DNA of 64,000 nucleotides from Oscillospiraceae bacterium (GTDB lineage: Bacteria; Bacillota; Clostridia; Oscillospirales; Acutalibacteraceae): NCBI GenBank assembly GCA_015065645.1, contig SVPW01000003.1, positions 1 to 64,000 on the forward strand. Reading direction: 5' to 3'. Of the stretch, positions 44,815 to 53,614 are shown piece by piece. Below the pieces are notes generated by a model, which saw only the letters and a list, made by a program, of their open reading frames with translations, did not search any database and was not told where the DNA came from. The position numbers were made by a program, and so were the translations under genes. Position 1 is the stretch's first letter, and every line of letters begins with the position of its first letter.

Positions 44815-45226
44815 TAAAAATACTCCAAACAATTATGTATTAATACCATTATAACAATTAAATCTTAGAATGTAAATAGCAAGCTGATTAAAAAAATTGC
44901 ATTAATTTAAAGATTGCATATATGCTGTTTTACACAGGTGAAAAATTCACAATAATTAAATAAACTATAAATTGAGGTGTTTTTTTAAATTTTTTATTGA
45001 AACTACTAAATGTTGGAATTTTTTCACGATATTTAGCCTTAAATTCTTGACAAAGTACCATATTTAGGTATAATATAAATATAATAGAATTATAATGACT
45101 GTTTTTTGTTTAAATGCAAAAATCGCTTTAACAACACTTATTTTAAAGAAAATTTTATACAAAATTAAAAGTTTTGTGTAAAATCGCAGATGTTTTGACT
45201 AACTATTATTAGGGGGAGTTTGCTTT
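44815..45226. other. AT-rich intergenic region between dnaD and galE
   Basis: About 410 bases without a gene. It holds the divergent promoters of dnaD and galE. I see long A/T tracts, several imperfect TAAATTT/AAATTTA stretches, and no strong hairpin or small ORF with a ribosome site. The 150-base untranslated leader of galE is unexplained. Confidence 0.6.
45047..45074 (+). promoter_or_regulatory. galE promoter
   Basis: TTGACA (45047-45052) and TATAAT (45069-45074) with a 16-base spacer, about 150 bases ahead of the galE start. Confidence 0.75.
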
Positions 45227-46240
45227 ATGGCAATTTTAGTTACCGGCGGTGCGGGATATATTGGTAGCCACACCTGTATAGAAATGCTTAATTCGGGGTA
45301 TGATGTTGTTGTAATTGATAATCTTGATAACAGCAGCAGTGAATCACTTAACCGTGTTGAAAAGATTACGGGTAAAACGGTTCGTTTTTATGAAAATGAT
45401 GTGCGTGACCATGAGGCTCTTCGTAAAATCTTTTCTGAAAATGATATACAGGCGGTAATTCATTTTGCAGGTCTTAAAGCAGTTGGTGAGTCGGTTCGTG
45501 AGCCGATTATGTACTACTCCAATAACCTTGAAAGCACCCTCACATTAATTGAGGTTATGACCGAATTTAATGTAAAGAAGATAGTATTTTCTTCTTCTGC
45601 AACGGTTTACGGTCTTGCTAAGGAAATGCCTTTAAAAGAGGGTATGCCTTTAGGTGCTATCAATCCTTACGGCAGAACAAAGCTGTTTATTGAGGAAATT
45701 TTGCGTGACCTTTTTGTTGCAGATAAAGATTGGTCTATTGCTATTCTTCGTTATTTCAATCCAATCGGTGCTCATAAAAGCGGTACTATCGGTGAAGATC
45801 CCAAGGGTATTCCCAATAATCTTATGCCGTATATAGCTCAGGTTGCTGTGGGCAAGCTTGAAAAGCTTCATGTTTTTGGTAATGACTATAACACGGTAGA
45901 TGGTACAGGTGTTCGTGATTACATACATGTTGTTGATCTTGCAGATGGCCATGTAAAGGCGGTTGCTTGGGCACTTGAAAATAAGGGCTGTGAGGAAATC
46001 AACCTCGGTACAGGTAACGGAACAAGTGTATTACAGCTCAGGGATGCTTTTGTTAAGGCATCAGGTGTGGAAGTTCCGTATGTTATTGATCCTCGTCGTC
46101 CGGGTGATCCGGATGAGGTTTATGCCGATGCTTCCAAGGCAGAAAGTCTGCTTGGCTGGAAAGCGTCAAGGGGCATTGATGAAATGTGTGAGGATTCATG
46201 GCGTTGGCAAAATAATAATCCTAACGGTTATGATAAATAG
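45227..46240 (+). CDS. galE: UDP-glucose 4-epimerase
   Basis: A 337-aa extended short-chain dehydrogenase. NAD-binding '[15 protein letters not shown]', '[12 protein letters not shown]', the catalytic Ser-Ser-Ala-Thr-Val-Tyr-Gly segment, '[12 protein letters not shown]' (Y-x-x-x-K), and '[19 protein letters not shown]'. It interconverts UDP-glucose and UDP-galactose for galactose use and surface glycans. GGGGGAG precedes the ATG. Confidence 0.96.
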   Translation: MAILVTGGAGYIGSHTCIEMLNSGYDVVVIDNLDNSSSESLNRVEKITGKTVRFYENDVRDHEALRKIFSENDIQAVIHFAGLKAVGESVREPIMYYSNNLESTLTLIEVMTEFNVKKIVFSSSATVYGLAKEMPLKEGMPLGAINPYGRTKLFIEEILRDLFVADKDWSIAILRYFNPIGAHKSGTIGEDPKGIPNNLMPYIAQVAVGKLEKLHVFGNDYNTVDGTGVRDYIHVVDLADGHVKAVAWALENKGCEEINLGTGNGTSVLQLRDAFVKASGVEVPYVIDPRRPGDPDEVYADASKAESLLGWKASRGIDEMCEDSWRWQNNNPNGYDK

Positions 46241-46250
46241 GTATCAAAGA

Positions 46251-46281
46251 ATGGCCGCCCGCCGGGACATCGGGCGGCCAT
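46251..46281 (+). terminator. GC-rich hairpin after galE, similar to the tRNA acceptor end
   Basis: A perfect 11-bp stem ATGGCCGCCCG/CGGGCGGCCAT with a 9-base loop, seven bases before the tRNA. No T-run follows, so it is not a standard intrinsic terminator. The right arm almost repeats the tRNA 3' end (CGGGCGGGCCA). Confidence 0.6.
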
Positions 46282-46287
46282 AAATCT

Positions 46288-46364
46288 CCGTCCGTGGCGC
46301 AGTTGGATAACGCAGCAGATTCCGATTCTGAAGAACAGGGGTTCGAATCCCTTCGGGCGGGCCA
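46288..46364 (+). tRNA. tRNA-Arg (anticodon CCG)
   Basis: Seventy-seven bases with CCA encoded. Acceptor CCGTCCG pairs with CGGGCGG (one T-G pair), then TG, a D-arm GCGC-AGTTGGATAA-CGC, an anticodon arm with loop TTCCGAT (anticodon CCG, reads CGG), and a T-arm AGGGG-TTCGAAT-CCCTT. Discriminator base is G, normal for tRNA-Arg. The first anticodon-stem pair (G27-A43) is a mismatch. Confidence 0.93.
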
Positions 46365-46365
46365 G

Positions 46366-46400
46366 AAAAAGCGACTTGTTGAAACAAGTCGCTTTTTCAA
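46366..46400 (+). terminator. Terminator of tRNA-Arg
   Basis: AAAAAGCGACTTGTT / AACAAGTCGCTTTTT, about 14 bp with a tiny loop, directly after the CCA end. Confidence 0.92.
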
Positions 46401-46503
46401 TGAAATTCGCCTTACGGCGAGTGAAATAGCTTCGCTGTGAAATACGCTAACGCATATGAAATATTTGCTTCGCAAATGTTTAAGAGGCGAATTTTATTTC
46501 ATC
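46401..46503. repeat. Hairpin-array repeat with TGAAAT linkers
   Basis: A ~100-base element bounded by an inverted repeat ATGAAATTCGCCT ... AGGCGAATTTTATTTCAT. Inside are successive mini-hairpins, each joined by TGAAAT: TTCGCC-TTAC-GGCGAG, AGC-TTCG-CT, ACGC-TAAC-GC(AT), and ATTTGC-TTC-GCAAAT. It contains no ORF of its own. It resembles non-autonomous repeats scattered in Clostridia genomes; copy number here is unknown from one window. Confidence 0.7.
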
Positions 46504-46579
46504 CTAAAAATATGTAGGGTTTTAAATTTATAATCCAAAAACTTAAAGGGCATACAATTCGTGCAACCTTTTCAAAATA

Positions 46580-46615
46580 AAAATCCTGTCGACTTTTTTC
46601 GGCAGGATTTTCGCT
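46580..46615. terminator. Terminator of pnuC (minus strand)
   Basis: AAAATCCTGTC / GGCAGGATTTT, an 11-bp stem with one T-G pair and 10-base loop, adjacent to A/T-rich runs, downstream of the pnuC stop. Confidence 0.8.
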
Positions 46616-46627
46616 TTTTATTATTCA

Positions 46628-47314
46628 TTATTCCTTTTGTCTTTTTTGCATTCTTTTCCAATTAACAAAGCCGTAAATATCGTTTGCTAAAAACATTATA
46701 AAGCAAAAAATCATCGGGATATATGAAATATCCTCAATACTTGCAAGTATCCAAAGCACAATCAATACTATATCATTTGAGCTATAAGCAACGGCATAGT
46801 ATGGACTTCTGAAAAACAGCAGATACGAGGCCGCAAAGCTTGTGGTAATGGAAATTGTGCTTATGATAAGGTTTGCATTGCCTAAAAAATCGAGCAAGAA
46901 ATAAAACAAAACAGTTACCGCAAGTGTGGTTGGAATCATCATTATCCATTTGAATTTTGAAAGGCGGCTTATCTCAACCTCTTTTGTATCCTTATAAGGG
47001 TGCCTCAGCCAGGATATTATTGCTGCAATGGCCGCAGGAGCTGACATAAATATATAGGTTATCATTTCACCGTAATATTTAAAATGCAGTGAGATTATAC
47101 CGTAAAGCAGAGCGAAAATCACACATAAAACCTGACCTATAATATATCCCTTTGCAATAAATATCAGTGCGGTAACGCCTATAAGTGAGGCAATGGTGCT
47201 TGCAATACCGTTACCTGAAGATAAAATAAATGAGCCTATTATTACAAATACAGAAGTGAGCCACAAACTGAGCTCAAATTTTGAAAGGTCTGAAAAAGGG
47301 TTTTTAAATTTCAT
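46628..47314 (-). CDS. pnuC: PnuC-family nicotinamide riboside transporter
   Basis: A 228-aa membrane protein with seven or so spans, basic loops, and 'SSNDIVLIVLWILASIED', a segment rich in the conserved Asn/Asp/Trp of the family's substrate site. PnuC proteins move nicotinamide riboside (or, in relatives, thiamine or riboflavin) by facilitated diffusion, trapped by phosphorylation. Family assignment is firm, ligand is not. The gene has a ~130-base leader and its own promoter next to an inverted repeat. Confidence 0.85.
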   Translation of the reverse strand: MKFKNPFSDLSKFELSLWLTSVFVIIGSFILSSGNGIASTIASLIGVTALIFIAKGYIIGQVLCVIFALLYGIISLHFKYYGEMITYIFMSAPAAIAAIISWLRHPYKDTKEVEISRLSKFKWIMMIPTTLAVTVLFYFLLDFLGNANLIISTISITTSFAASYLLFFRSPYYAVAYSSNDIVLIVLWILASIEDISYIPMIFCFIMFLANDIYGFVNWKRMQKRQKE

Positions 47315-47443
47315 TATTTACCTCAAAAAAATAAGCACCCGAAAGATACCTCTTCAAAGACCTAACGAAGTACCCACGAATGCAACGCATTATTCTACCC
47401 GGTGGCAGTAAATATTTAAGACCGACAAGCGTTTTTACTTGTC
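47315..47443 (-). promoter_or_regulatory. Structured leader of pnuC, unclassified
   Basis: On the minus strand the leader holds AATGC-GTT-GCATT and AAGA-GGTA-TCTT hairpins, several G-rich turns (ACCGGGTA, GTGGGTA, CGGGTGC) and a possible closing CACC/GGTG pair, then T7 before the ribosome site GAGGT. I could not match it to the TPP, FMN, folate, preQ1 or glycine consensus. A vitamin- or NAD-related riboswitch is possible. Confidence 0.4.
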
Positions 47444-47478
47444 GGTCTTATTATAATATCTATATTTCGTTTTGTCAA
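47418..47478 (-). promoter_or_regulatory. pnuC promoter and overlapping inverted repeat
   Basis: On the minus strand TTGACA (47473-47478) and TATAAT (47450-47455) are 17 bases apart. Immediately after the -10 is a 12-bp inverted repeat AAGACCGACAAG/CTTGTCGGTCTT that straddles the start point. It can be a repressor operator, or the terminator of the upstream dockerin gene. Confidence 0.65.
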
Positions 47479-47488
47479 CGAGCAGTTT

Positions 47489-50400
47489 TTAATCTGCTAA
47501 CATTTTTTTAATTCTTACAAGGTCTTTAACATTGTTTTTGCCGTCTGTATTAATATCAGCACAAACGCTGTCAATCATATCTTCTGTACCTAAAATGTAC
47601 TGTCTGATATAAAGTACATCCTGTGCGTCAATATCTCCGCTTGCATCAATATCGCCAACGGTAAGTATTAAACGATGCTTTGCACCTACGGGGGTGTTGT
47701 ACCAATTTTCGGTGGTGAAGCCTAACTCTTCAACACTTAAAGCACTATTGTAATCGCCGTTTGAACCAACGCTTATATTAGTACCGTCTGTTGCGGTGTT
47801 TACAATGCCTGCTGTGGTGTAGACATTGGTTATAATGCGTGTTGTTGCTGAATCATTACATCTTCCGATAACGGCACCTTTCCATTTGCTTGTTGTAAGA
47901 GTACCTGCAAATATGCTGTTTTTAACCTGTACGCCGCTTGCGTTGGTGGCATATGCATAACCGATAAATCCGCCGCAGGTGCTTTGCCCGTTGGTGCTCT
48001 TGTTGGTAATATCAGCATCGGAATAGCAGTTTTCGATTACAAGACCTGCAATGCCTGTATTACGCTTGTTTGTAGTACCCACAAATGAGCCTGCACCCGA
48101 AGCACTTGATATATTTTTAATTACTGCAACTGTGGAATTTGTGATATAGATATTGCTGTAATGGCTTGGTGTGTTTTCCAAGGTTTCGGCACTTCCTGCA
48201 ACAACACCTATAAAGTTTTGGTTTTTGGTGTTGGTTACCGAAACATTTGCGTTATCAAACACAATGTTTTTAACGGTAGCACCGCGGGTTGCGGAGAACA
48301 ATCCTAAAAATACCTGACCGGTGGCTGTTCCTGTTGTATAGTTAATAGTAAGGTTTTTGATTGTGTAACCATTACCGTCAAATGTACCGCTAAATACTGA
48401 GAATGCAGGTGTCTTTGTTTTGTCGTAGGTATTATTTATATCACCAATCGGTGTCCAATTTTCGTATGAGGAAAGGTCAATATCATTTGCCAAAATATAT
48501 TTACCGTCAAGCGGATAATTGGCGTCAACACCTATTTTTGCAAGGTCTGCACCTGTTTTAATTACAATATAATCGGCGTAAACAATATCATATTCGGCGA
48601 TTTTGAGTACAGGGCCGTATTCGCTGTCTACCCATTTGTCCGAAAGACCGAGACTGCTTACGGTTGCGGCTGTGAGCTGTTCGGTAGTAAGCTTTGTACC
48701 GCTTATCGGATAAATTGCTTCTGCAGGGGCGGTTTCGGTATACTTATCGGAATTTGAGTAGCCGTTTGTAACGGTGGTAACAGGATTTACTGTTTTTCCT
48801 ATAAGACCGCCGCGGCGTGAATTACCAATACCGCTTACAGTACCGTCAAAAATACAGTTGGTAATAACAATGGGGTTTTTGGTGTTGTATGCGTAGCCGC
48901 CAAAGCCACCGGGACAAATCTGACCGCCGCCGTTTGCCGCACTTATATCGGCGTTAGAATAACAATCAATAAACTGTGCACCTGCATTGCGGTTGTTTGT
49001 GTATTTACGGTTTATACCGCCTGTTATTGCACCAACACCGGCTACATTATAAGCAGATGGCACAGAAACTGTACTGTTAATAACAGCGATATTTGAATAT
49101 ACTGTGGAATTGCCTGCGGTATCGGCTTCGCTGTCACCCGAAATAACGCCTGCAAAGCAGTATTCTTTACTGTTGCTCAAAGTAACCGAAGCATTCTTCA
49201 TAACAAGACTTCTGATTGTAGCACCGATAGTATGAGCGAAAAGTCCTCCCGAAAGATGCTCTGAACCGTCATCCGGTAACTCTGTTATATTAACAGTCAT
49301 ACCGTTTATTGTGTGACCGTTTCCGTCAAAAAGACCGGCAAAGCCGTTTTCGCCGAGGGTCATTTTACCAATCGGTGTCCAATTGCCATAGCTTGAAAGG
49401 TCAATATCTGCCATAAGTGCATAGTTGCCGTCAAGCGGATAATTTTCATCAATACCTATTTTTGCAAGGTCTTGTGCGGTGTGTATCGGAATACATGTTT
49501 TAGACTGCGAATCGGCAAATGCCCAAGCATAGCTGTTGGCATTATTAAGCTCGCTGACCTTGAGCGAAACTGTGCCGTCAGGTACGGTTAATGCGTTGTT
49601 TTCACCGCAAACGGTATTTATGGTATATGTGTTGCTGTTTGAAACAAGGAAGTTTCCAATATACCATTTGCAGTCATACTTTGTAAGGTCTGCAAGTCTG
49701 CCGTTTACAGTTGCGGTAAGGGTAGAGCCTGTTATAATATCATCGGAAGAGGAGCTTATGCTTACATTCATATCAACAGTGCTGTCCTTGCGGGTTAAAA
49801 CATAGCTTGCTGAAGGAATCCAATAACCCTCTGTACTGTCGGTGTAGTTGTAAAAATGTCTTGCTTCAAATTCAATACGGTCATCATAAACACGGCAGTA
49901 TATACCCTCGCTTATGTAAACAGTTTCAGGCTGTTCAATACGGTGGAAGCAGCCTGTGTTAATGTATGTTGGGGTATTATCACCCATCATAAGGCAAACA
50001 GGGTCATAAAGGAAGTTTGCGTGTGTATGACCTGAGAAATACAATACGTTCGGGTATTTGTTAAGGATTTTCTGGAAAGCATCGCTGTCATTCATATGGC
50101 ATTTTCCGTTGTTTGTAACGGTTGTAACCGTTCCTGCGGTTTGGAAGTGACCTAAAATAAATGTCGGTTTTCCGCTTTCAGCATCAGCCTTTAAAAGACC
50201 CTCAAGCCAAGCAAGCTGCTCTTCACCCACTTGGAAGCCGTTATAAGGAGTAGAAAGGTATATAAAATGATAGCCTGCAATATAGGTATCATACCAATAA
50301 ATACCGCTTTCCTTATCTATCGGCTGAATTGAGTTTATAATACTTTCTGGATATGTACCGTTAGAAATGCTTTGATTTAAAAGGTTAATTTTACTCTCAA

Positions 50401-51175
50401 AGAAGTTAAGCCAAGCGGAATTGTCGCCGTTTGTACCTAAAGTGATATCGTGGTTGCCGTTTGTGTACCAAATTGGGTATGCTCCCTGCAAATTAGAAGA
50501 TGATAAAACATCGTTTGCGTAGGTATAATCATATTCATCGGCGATCCAATAGTTGGTATCAGGAATTTGTGCACCCTGAACCACATCACCAATTATGGAA
50601 ACACCAACAACATTATCACCCTCGGCACGCTTTTGGTCAATAAGATCTTTAAGCATATCAAAACGCTGTACCATAGACTCCTTGCCCATAACCGCATAGT
50701 TGCCGTTAGACTGTGAGTTCATAGCGTGGTTGATGTGTGTGTCAGAAATGAAGAACATTGAAAAATCGTCATCGTTGTCAAGATTCTGCTTATTAAGCGG
50801 AATGTCAACAAAGTTTTCAATAGCTTCGTTTTCGATGGAAACCTCCATTATAACCCTTGTTGCACCTTTTGGAATAAGCAGATTGCCGGAAATGGTATAT
50901 CCTGCAATTGCTGTTGCACCGTCCATTTCGGCAAAGTGGGTGTAACCGTCAAGTCTGAAGCCGTTTTCTCTTGCCCAAAAAAGCTTTACACCGGTGATGT
51001 CCTCAACGGCAATCGGACCTACGTATTTAATAACACCGTCAGCATTAGCGGTGAAATCATTTGCAAAAACGTAAGAAACGTAAGGTGGATAAGTGGGGGT
51101 TGCAAATATGCTCATTGTAGGCACCGCCCCAAAAACAAGCATAACACAAAGAATTAAAGCAAGTAATTTTTTCAT
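47489..51175 (-). CDS. Secreted dockerin-bearing metallophosphoesterase with GLUG-type repeats
   Basis: A 1228-aa extracellular protein. Signal peptide (MKKLLALILCVMLVFGAVPTMSIFA); an N-terminal beta domain (~30-130); calcineurin-like phosphoesterase (~135-455) with 'ISDTHI', 'IIGDVVQG', 'TNGNHDI', 'LGHFQ', 'SGHTHANF'; an Ig-like part; then two ~300-residue copies of a beta-helix/GLUG module, each starting 'DLAKIG(I/V)D(E/A)NYPLDG' and containing 'DIDLSSY(G/E)NWTPIG'. The C-terminus is a type I dockerin with two Ca-binding repeats (DIDASGDIDAQDVLYIRQYI; DINTDGKNNVKDLVRIKKML). It should dock onto a cohesin scaffold or cell surface. Substrate is unknown; phosphorylated glycans, nucleotides or phytate-like esters are possible. 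Confidence 0.9.
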   Translation of the reverse strand: MKKLLALILCVMLVFGAVPTMSIFATPTYPPYVSYVFANDFTANADGVIKYVGPIAVEDITGVKLFWARENGFRLDGYTHFAEMDGATAIAGYTISGNLLIPKGATRVIMEVSIENEAIENFVDIPLNKQNLDNDDDFSMFFISDTHINHAMNSQSNGNYAVMGKESMVQRFDMLKDLIDQKRAEGDNVVGVSIIGDVVQGAQIPDTNYWIADEYDYTYANDVLSSSNLQGAYPIWYTNGNHDITLGTNGDNSAWLNFFESKINLLNQSISNGTYPESIINSIQPIDKESGIYWYDTYIAGYHFIYLSTPYNGFQVGEEQLAWLEGLLKADAESGKPTFILGHFQTAGTVTTVTNNGKCHMNDSDAFQKILNKYPNVLYFSGHTHANFLYDPVCLMMGDNTPTYINTGCFHRIEQPETVYISEGIYCRVYDDRIEFEARHFYNYTDSTEGYWIPSASYVLTRKDSTVDMNVSISSSSDDIITGSTLTATVNGRLADLTKYDCKWYIGNFLVSNSNTYTINTVCGENNALTVPDGTVSLKVSELNNANSYAWAFADSQSKTCIPIHTAQDLAKIGIDENYPLDGNYALMADIDLSSYGNWTPIGKMTLGENGFAGLFDGNGHTINGMTVNITELPDDGSEHLSGGLFAHTIGATIRSLVMKNASVTLSNSKEYCFAGVISGDSEADTAGNSTVYSNIAVINSTVSVPSAYNVAGVGAITGGINRKYTNNRNAGAQFIDCYSNADISAANGGGQICPGGFGGYAYNTKNPIVITNCIFDGTVSGIGNSRRGGLIGKTVNPVTTVTNGYSNSDKYTETAPAEAIYPISGTKLTTEQLTAATVSSLGLSDKWVDSEYGPVLKIAEYDIVYADYIVIKTGADLAKIGVDANYPLDGKYILANDIDLSSYENWTPIGDINNTYDKTKTPAFSVFSGTFDGNGYTIKNLTINYTTGTATGQVFLGLFSATRGATVKNIVFDNANVSVTNTKNQNFIGVVAGSAETLENTPSHYSNIYITNSTVAVIKNISSASGAGSFVGTTNKRNTGIAGLVIENCYSDADITNKSTNGQSTCGGFIGYAYATNASGVQVKNSIFAGTLTTSKWKGAVIGRCNDSATTRIITNVYTTAGIVNTATDGTNISVGSNGDYNSALSVEELGFTTENWYNTPVGAKHRLILTVGDIDASGDIDAQDVLYIRQYILGTEDMIDSVCADINTDGKNNVKDLVRIKKMLAD

Positions 51176-51315
51176 ATAATTTTTCCTTTCATATAATATT
51201 TAAGTATAAATACCACAGATAAATTATACAAAATTCAATAAAACTTGTCAAACGGTTTGCCATAAACTATCATTTTGAACAAATAAAAGATATAGTTATA
51301 GGATTTATTGCAAAA

Positions 51316-51353
51316 TAAACCGCCTGTTTTTAAGTTAAAAAACAGACGGTTTA
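51316..51353. terminator. Terminator near the Gfo/Idh gene 3' end
   Basis: AAACCGCCTGTTTTT / AAAAAACAGACGGTTT, about 15 bp with one mismatch and a 5-base loop. Confidence 0.85.
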
Positions 51354-51359
51354 AATAAT

Positions 51360-52610
51360 TTAACGGATATATTCCTTAATATCGTCAATTCCGTATTCAA
51401 GCTCTTCTATATCAGAACGGTTGTGCCATTTACCGTGTGTGAAATCGGGAACCGAAAGTACAGCCCCGCCCATGCTGATGGATTGCTCACTCAAAGCCGT
51501 AATGCTCATATAAAGTGCGGCATCGTAAACATCTATCGGAGGGCGTACATTTTTTGAAACAGCTTCATAAAATGCGTGGAAAACCATCCAATCCATACCG
51601 TCATGTCCGCCACGGGGAACATAATTTTTCCAAAGGGTATGTAGGTATTTATCTTCATACTCTGCGGCATTGCCCCAAAGCTTTTTGGGCTCCCATTCAA
51701 ATTTGTTGTGCTCTCCGTCAATAAACACGCTGTCGGTATCCTCAAAGTAAGCACCCTTTGTACCTCTTATAGTAAAGCCTCGTGAATATGCACGGGGGAG
51801 TGTGGTATCAAGCACTATCGTAACGGTTTGTCCCTTTGCGGTTTTCATAATAGTAGTAACAACATCGCCTTGAGCAAATTGGGCATTGTAAAGCGGATCA
51901 CTTTCTTCACGGTTTTGAGTGATGTATTCGTGAAGTCCCTTTGAGCAGGAAGCTGTTGACGAAAGGCTTAAAATGCGGTTGCCGTTGTTTATATCAAGAA
52001 TTTTTGCAATAGGGCCAAATTCGTGGGTGGGATAATTTTCACAGTTGCGGTTCATATAGTTTCGCAGTCTGTAATGACGGTTTTCCTTTCCGTTGGAAAT
52101 TTCATAGCGCAGATCGTGGTGATAACCGCCCTCACAGTGAACAACATCGCCCAAAGCACCTTGGCGGTACATATTAAGCGCCATAAGCTCACGCTTGCCG
52201 TAACAGCAGTTTTCAAGCAACATACAGTGAACACCGGTTTCCTCGCTTGTATTTACAAGTCGCCAGCAATCCTCGATACTGTAAGCACCTCCTACCTCTA
52301 AACCTACATATTTTCCTGCCTTCATAGCGGCAACGGCAATATCAATATGTGCTTCCCAAGCGGCAGAAATAATAACTGCGTCAATTTCTTTTATGTCAAG
52401 CACCTGCTTGTAATCGGTGGTTACAAAGGGGCGCTCACAGCCTGCATCAACAAGTGCCTTTGCGGCGTCATTGGCACGGTCTTCGTAAAGATCGCAAACC
52501 GCAACCGTTTCAATAAGACTTTCTTCTGTTTGCATAGGCAGTAAAACAGCCTTTAAAAGACCCAATCCTCTGCAACCGAAGCCAATCATTCCGTATTTAA
52601 GCTTTTTCAT
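51360..52610 (-). CDS. Gfo/Idh/MocA-family oxidoreductase
   Basis: A 416-aa NAD(P)-dependent oxidoreductase. Rossmann motif 'YGMIGFGCRGLGLL', a dinucleotide site near 'AVCDLYEDRANDAAKAL', the 'EVGGAYSIEDCWRLV' region (in place of EKP) and an active-site-like 'ENCCYGKRELMALNMYRQGALGDVVHCEGGYHHDL'. The pattern with 'NRHYRLRNYMNRNCENYPTHEFGP' resembles Gfo/Idh enzymes such as alpha-N-acetylgalactosaminidases of family GH109, which use NAD in a hydrolytic redox cycle. Sugar substrate is not certain. Divergent from an AraC regulator. Confidence 0.88.
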   Translation of the reverse strand: MKKLKYGMIGFGCRGLGLLKAVLLPMQTEESLIETVAVCDLYEDRANDAAKALVDAGCERPFVTTDYKQVLDIKEIDAVIISAAWEAHIDIAVAAMKAGKYVGLEVGGAYSIEDCWRLVNTSEETGVHCMLLENCCYGKRELMALNMYRQGALGDVVHCEGGYHHDLRYEISNGKENRHYRLRNYMNRNCENYPTHEFGPIAKILDINNGNRILSLSSTASCSKGLHEYITQNREESDPLYNAQFAQGDVVTTIMKTAKGQTVTIVLDTTLPRAYSRGFTIRGTKGAYFEDTDSVFIDGEHNKFEWEPKKLWGNAAEYEDKYLHTLWKNYVPRGGHDGMDWMVFHAFYEAVSKNVRPPIDVYDAALYMSITALSEQSISMGGAVLSVPDFTHGKWHNRSDIEELEYGIDDIKEYIR

Positions 52611-52721
52611 ATCAAAAACACCTCATAATGAAATTTCTACTTGTAATATAACACGACTGATATTATAATATAATATAAAAATAGTCAAAATTACTTAGAA
52701 TTTAGCTCAGGAGGGGTATTG

Positions 52722-53540
52722 ATGTACGAATTCACACCGATAAATAGGGTAATAACTGTGGAATCGGTTGTAACGGCAATAGATGTTGTTCGTCCTAAAA
52801 ATTTTTTCTTTCCGGGTGAAATGCATGATTTTTGGGAGGCTGTAATGGTTCTGGAGGGCGAGGCTACTGCAACAGGTGACGAAAGGGTGTATAACCTATC
52901 TGCGGGTCAGCTTCTTTTTCATAAGCCGCTTGAGTTTCACAGAATCTGGACTTCCGACCATTCTCAACCCCACCTTATGATAATATCCTTTCGTGCTACG
53001 GGGGATGGTATGCGCTTTTTTGCAGAAAAGTGCTTTAATATAGAGTCCGAATTACAAAAGGTGTTTAAAAAAATATGTAATATGATACGAAAAACGGTTG
53101 AGGCATATAAGGAAGGAGAAAAAAATTATCCCCTTTATTCAAGTAGGACTGCTGCTATGTTAGAGGATTTTTTGCTTTCTATCACAGATGCCGATGCTCT
53201 TGCACCCGAAAAACCCACCACAAAGGAGAAGCTTTACCGTGAAATTGTGAGAATTATGGATGAGCATTGCTGTGAAAGCCTTTCGGTAACCCAACTGTCA
53301 AAGCTATGTAATATGAGTGTAAGTAGTATGAAGCGGGTTTTCAGCAGTTTTTCGGATATGGGAATTGCTAAATTTTTCCTTTCACTTAAAATCCGCCGTG
53401 CAATGCAACTGCTTGATGAGGGCAAAAATGCCTGTCAGGTAGCTCAACTTGTGGGCTTTGATGAGGTTTCGTATTTTCATACAGCCTTTAAGCGTGAAAC
53501 AGGAGTCACACCCATGCAATACCGCAAAACGGGGAAATGA
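52722..53540 (+). CDS. AraC-family transcriptional regulator
   Basis: A 272-aa protein; ATG 52722 with AGGAGGG upstream is better than TTG 52719. N-terminal cupin-like sensor domain ('FFFPGEMHDFWEAVMVLEGEATATG', 'SAGQLLFHKPLEFHRIW'), C-terminal double HTH ('LSVTQLSKLCNMSVSSMKRVFSSF' and 'ACQVAQLVGFDEVSYFHTAFKRETGVTPMQYRK'). Divergent from and 111 bases away from the Gfo/Idh gene; it probably senses a sugar and controls that gene. Confidence 0.9.
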   Translation: MYEFTPINRVITVESVVTAIDVVRPKNFFFPGEMHDFWEAVMVLEGEATATGDERVYNLSAGQLLFHKPLEFHRIWTSDHSQPHLMIISFRATGDGMRFFAEKCFNIESELQKVFKKICNMIRKTVEAYKEGEKNYPLYSSRTAAMLEDFLLSITDADALAPEKPTTKEKLYREIVRIMDEHCCESLSVTQLSKLCNMSVSSMKRVFSSFSDMGIAKFFLSLKIRRAMQLLDEGKNACQVAQLVGFDEVSYFHTAFKRETGVTPMQYRKTGK

Positions 53541-53614
53541 TGTTGGCCTCAACAATTATTTACAGAACGGATAGATCCGTTTCATTCGATGTAATAATAT
53601 TTTTTGCAAAAAAA

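Noticed and set aside
46221-46475. Minus-strand 84-aa ORF over the tRNA and repeat
   Set aside because: Runs through tRNA-Arg and its terminator; not a protein gene.
47315-47443. TPP, FMN or glycine riboswitch upstream of pnuC
   Set aside because: None of the consensus cores is present; kept only as an unclassified leader.
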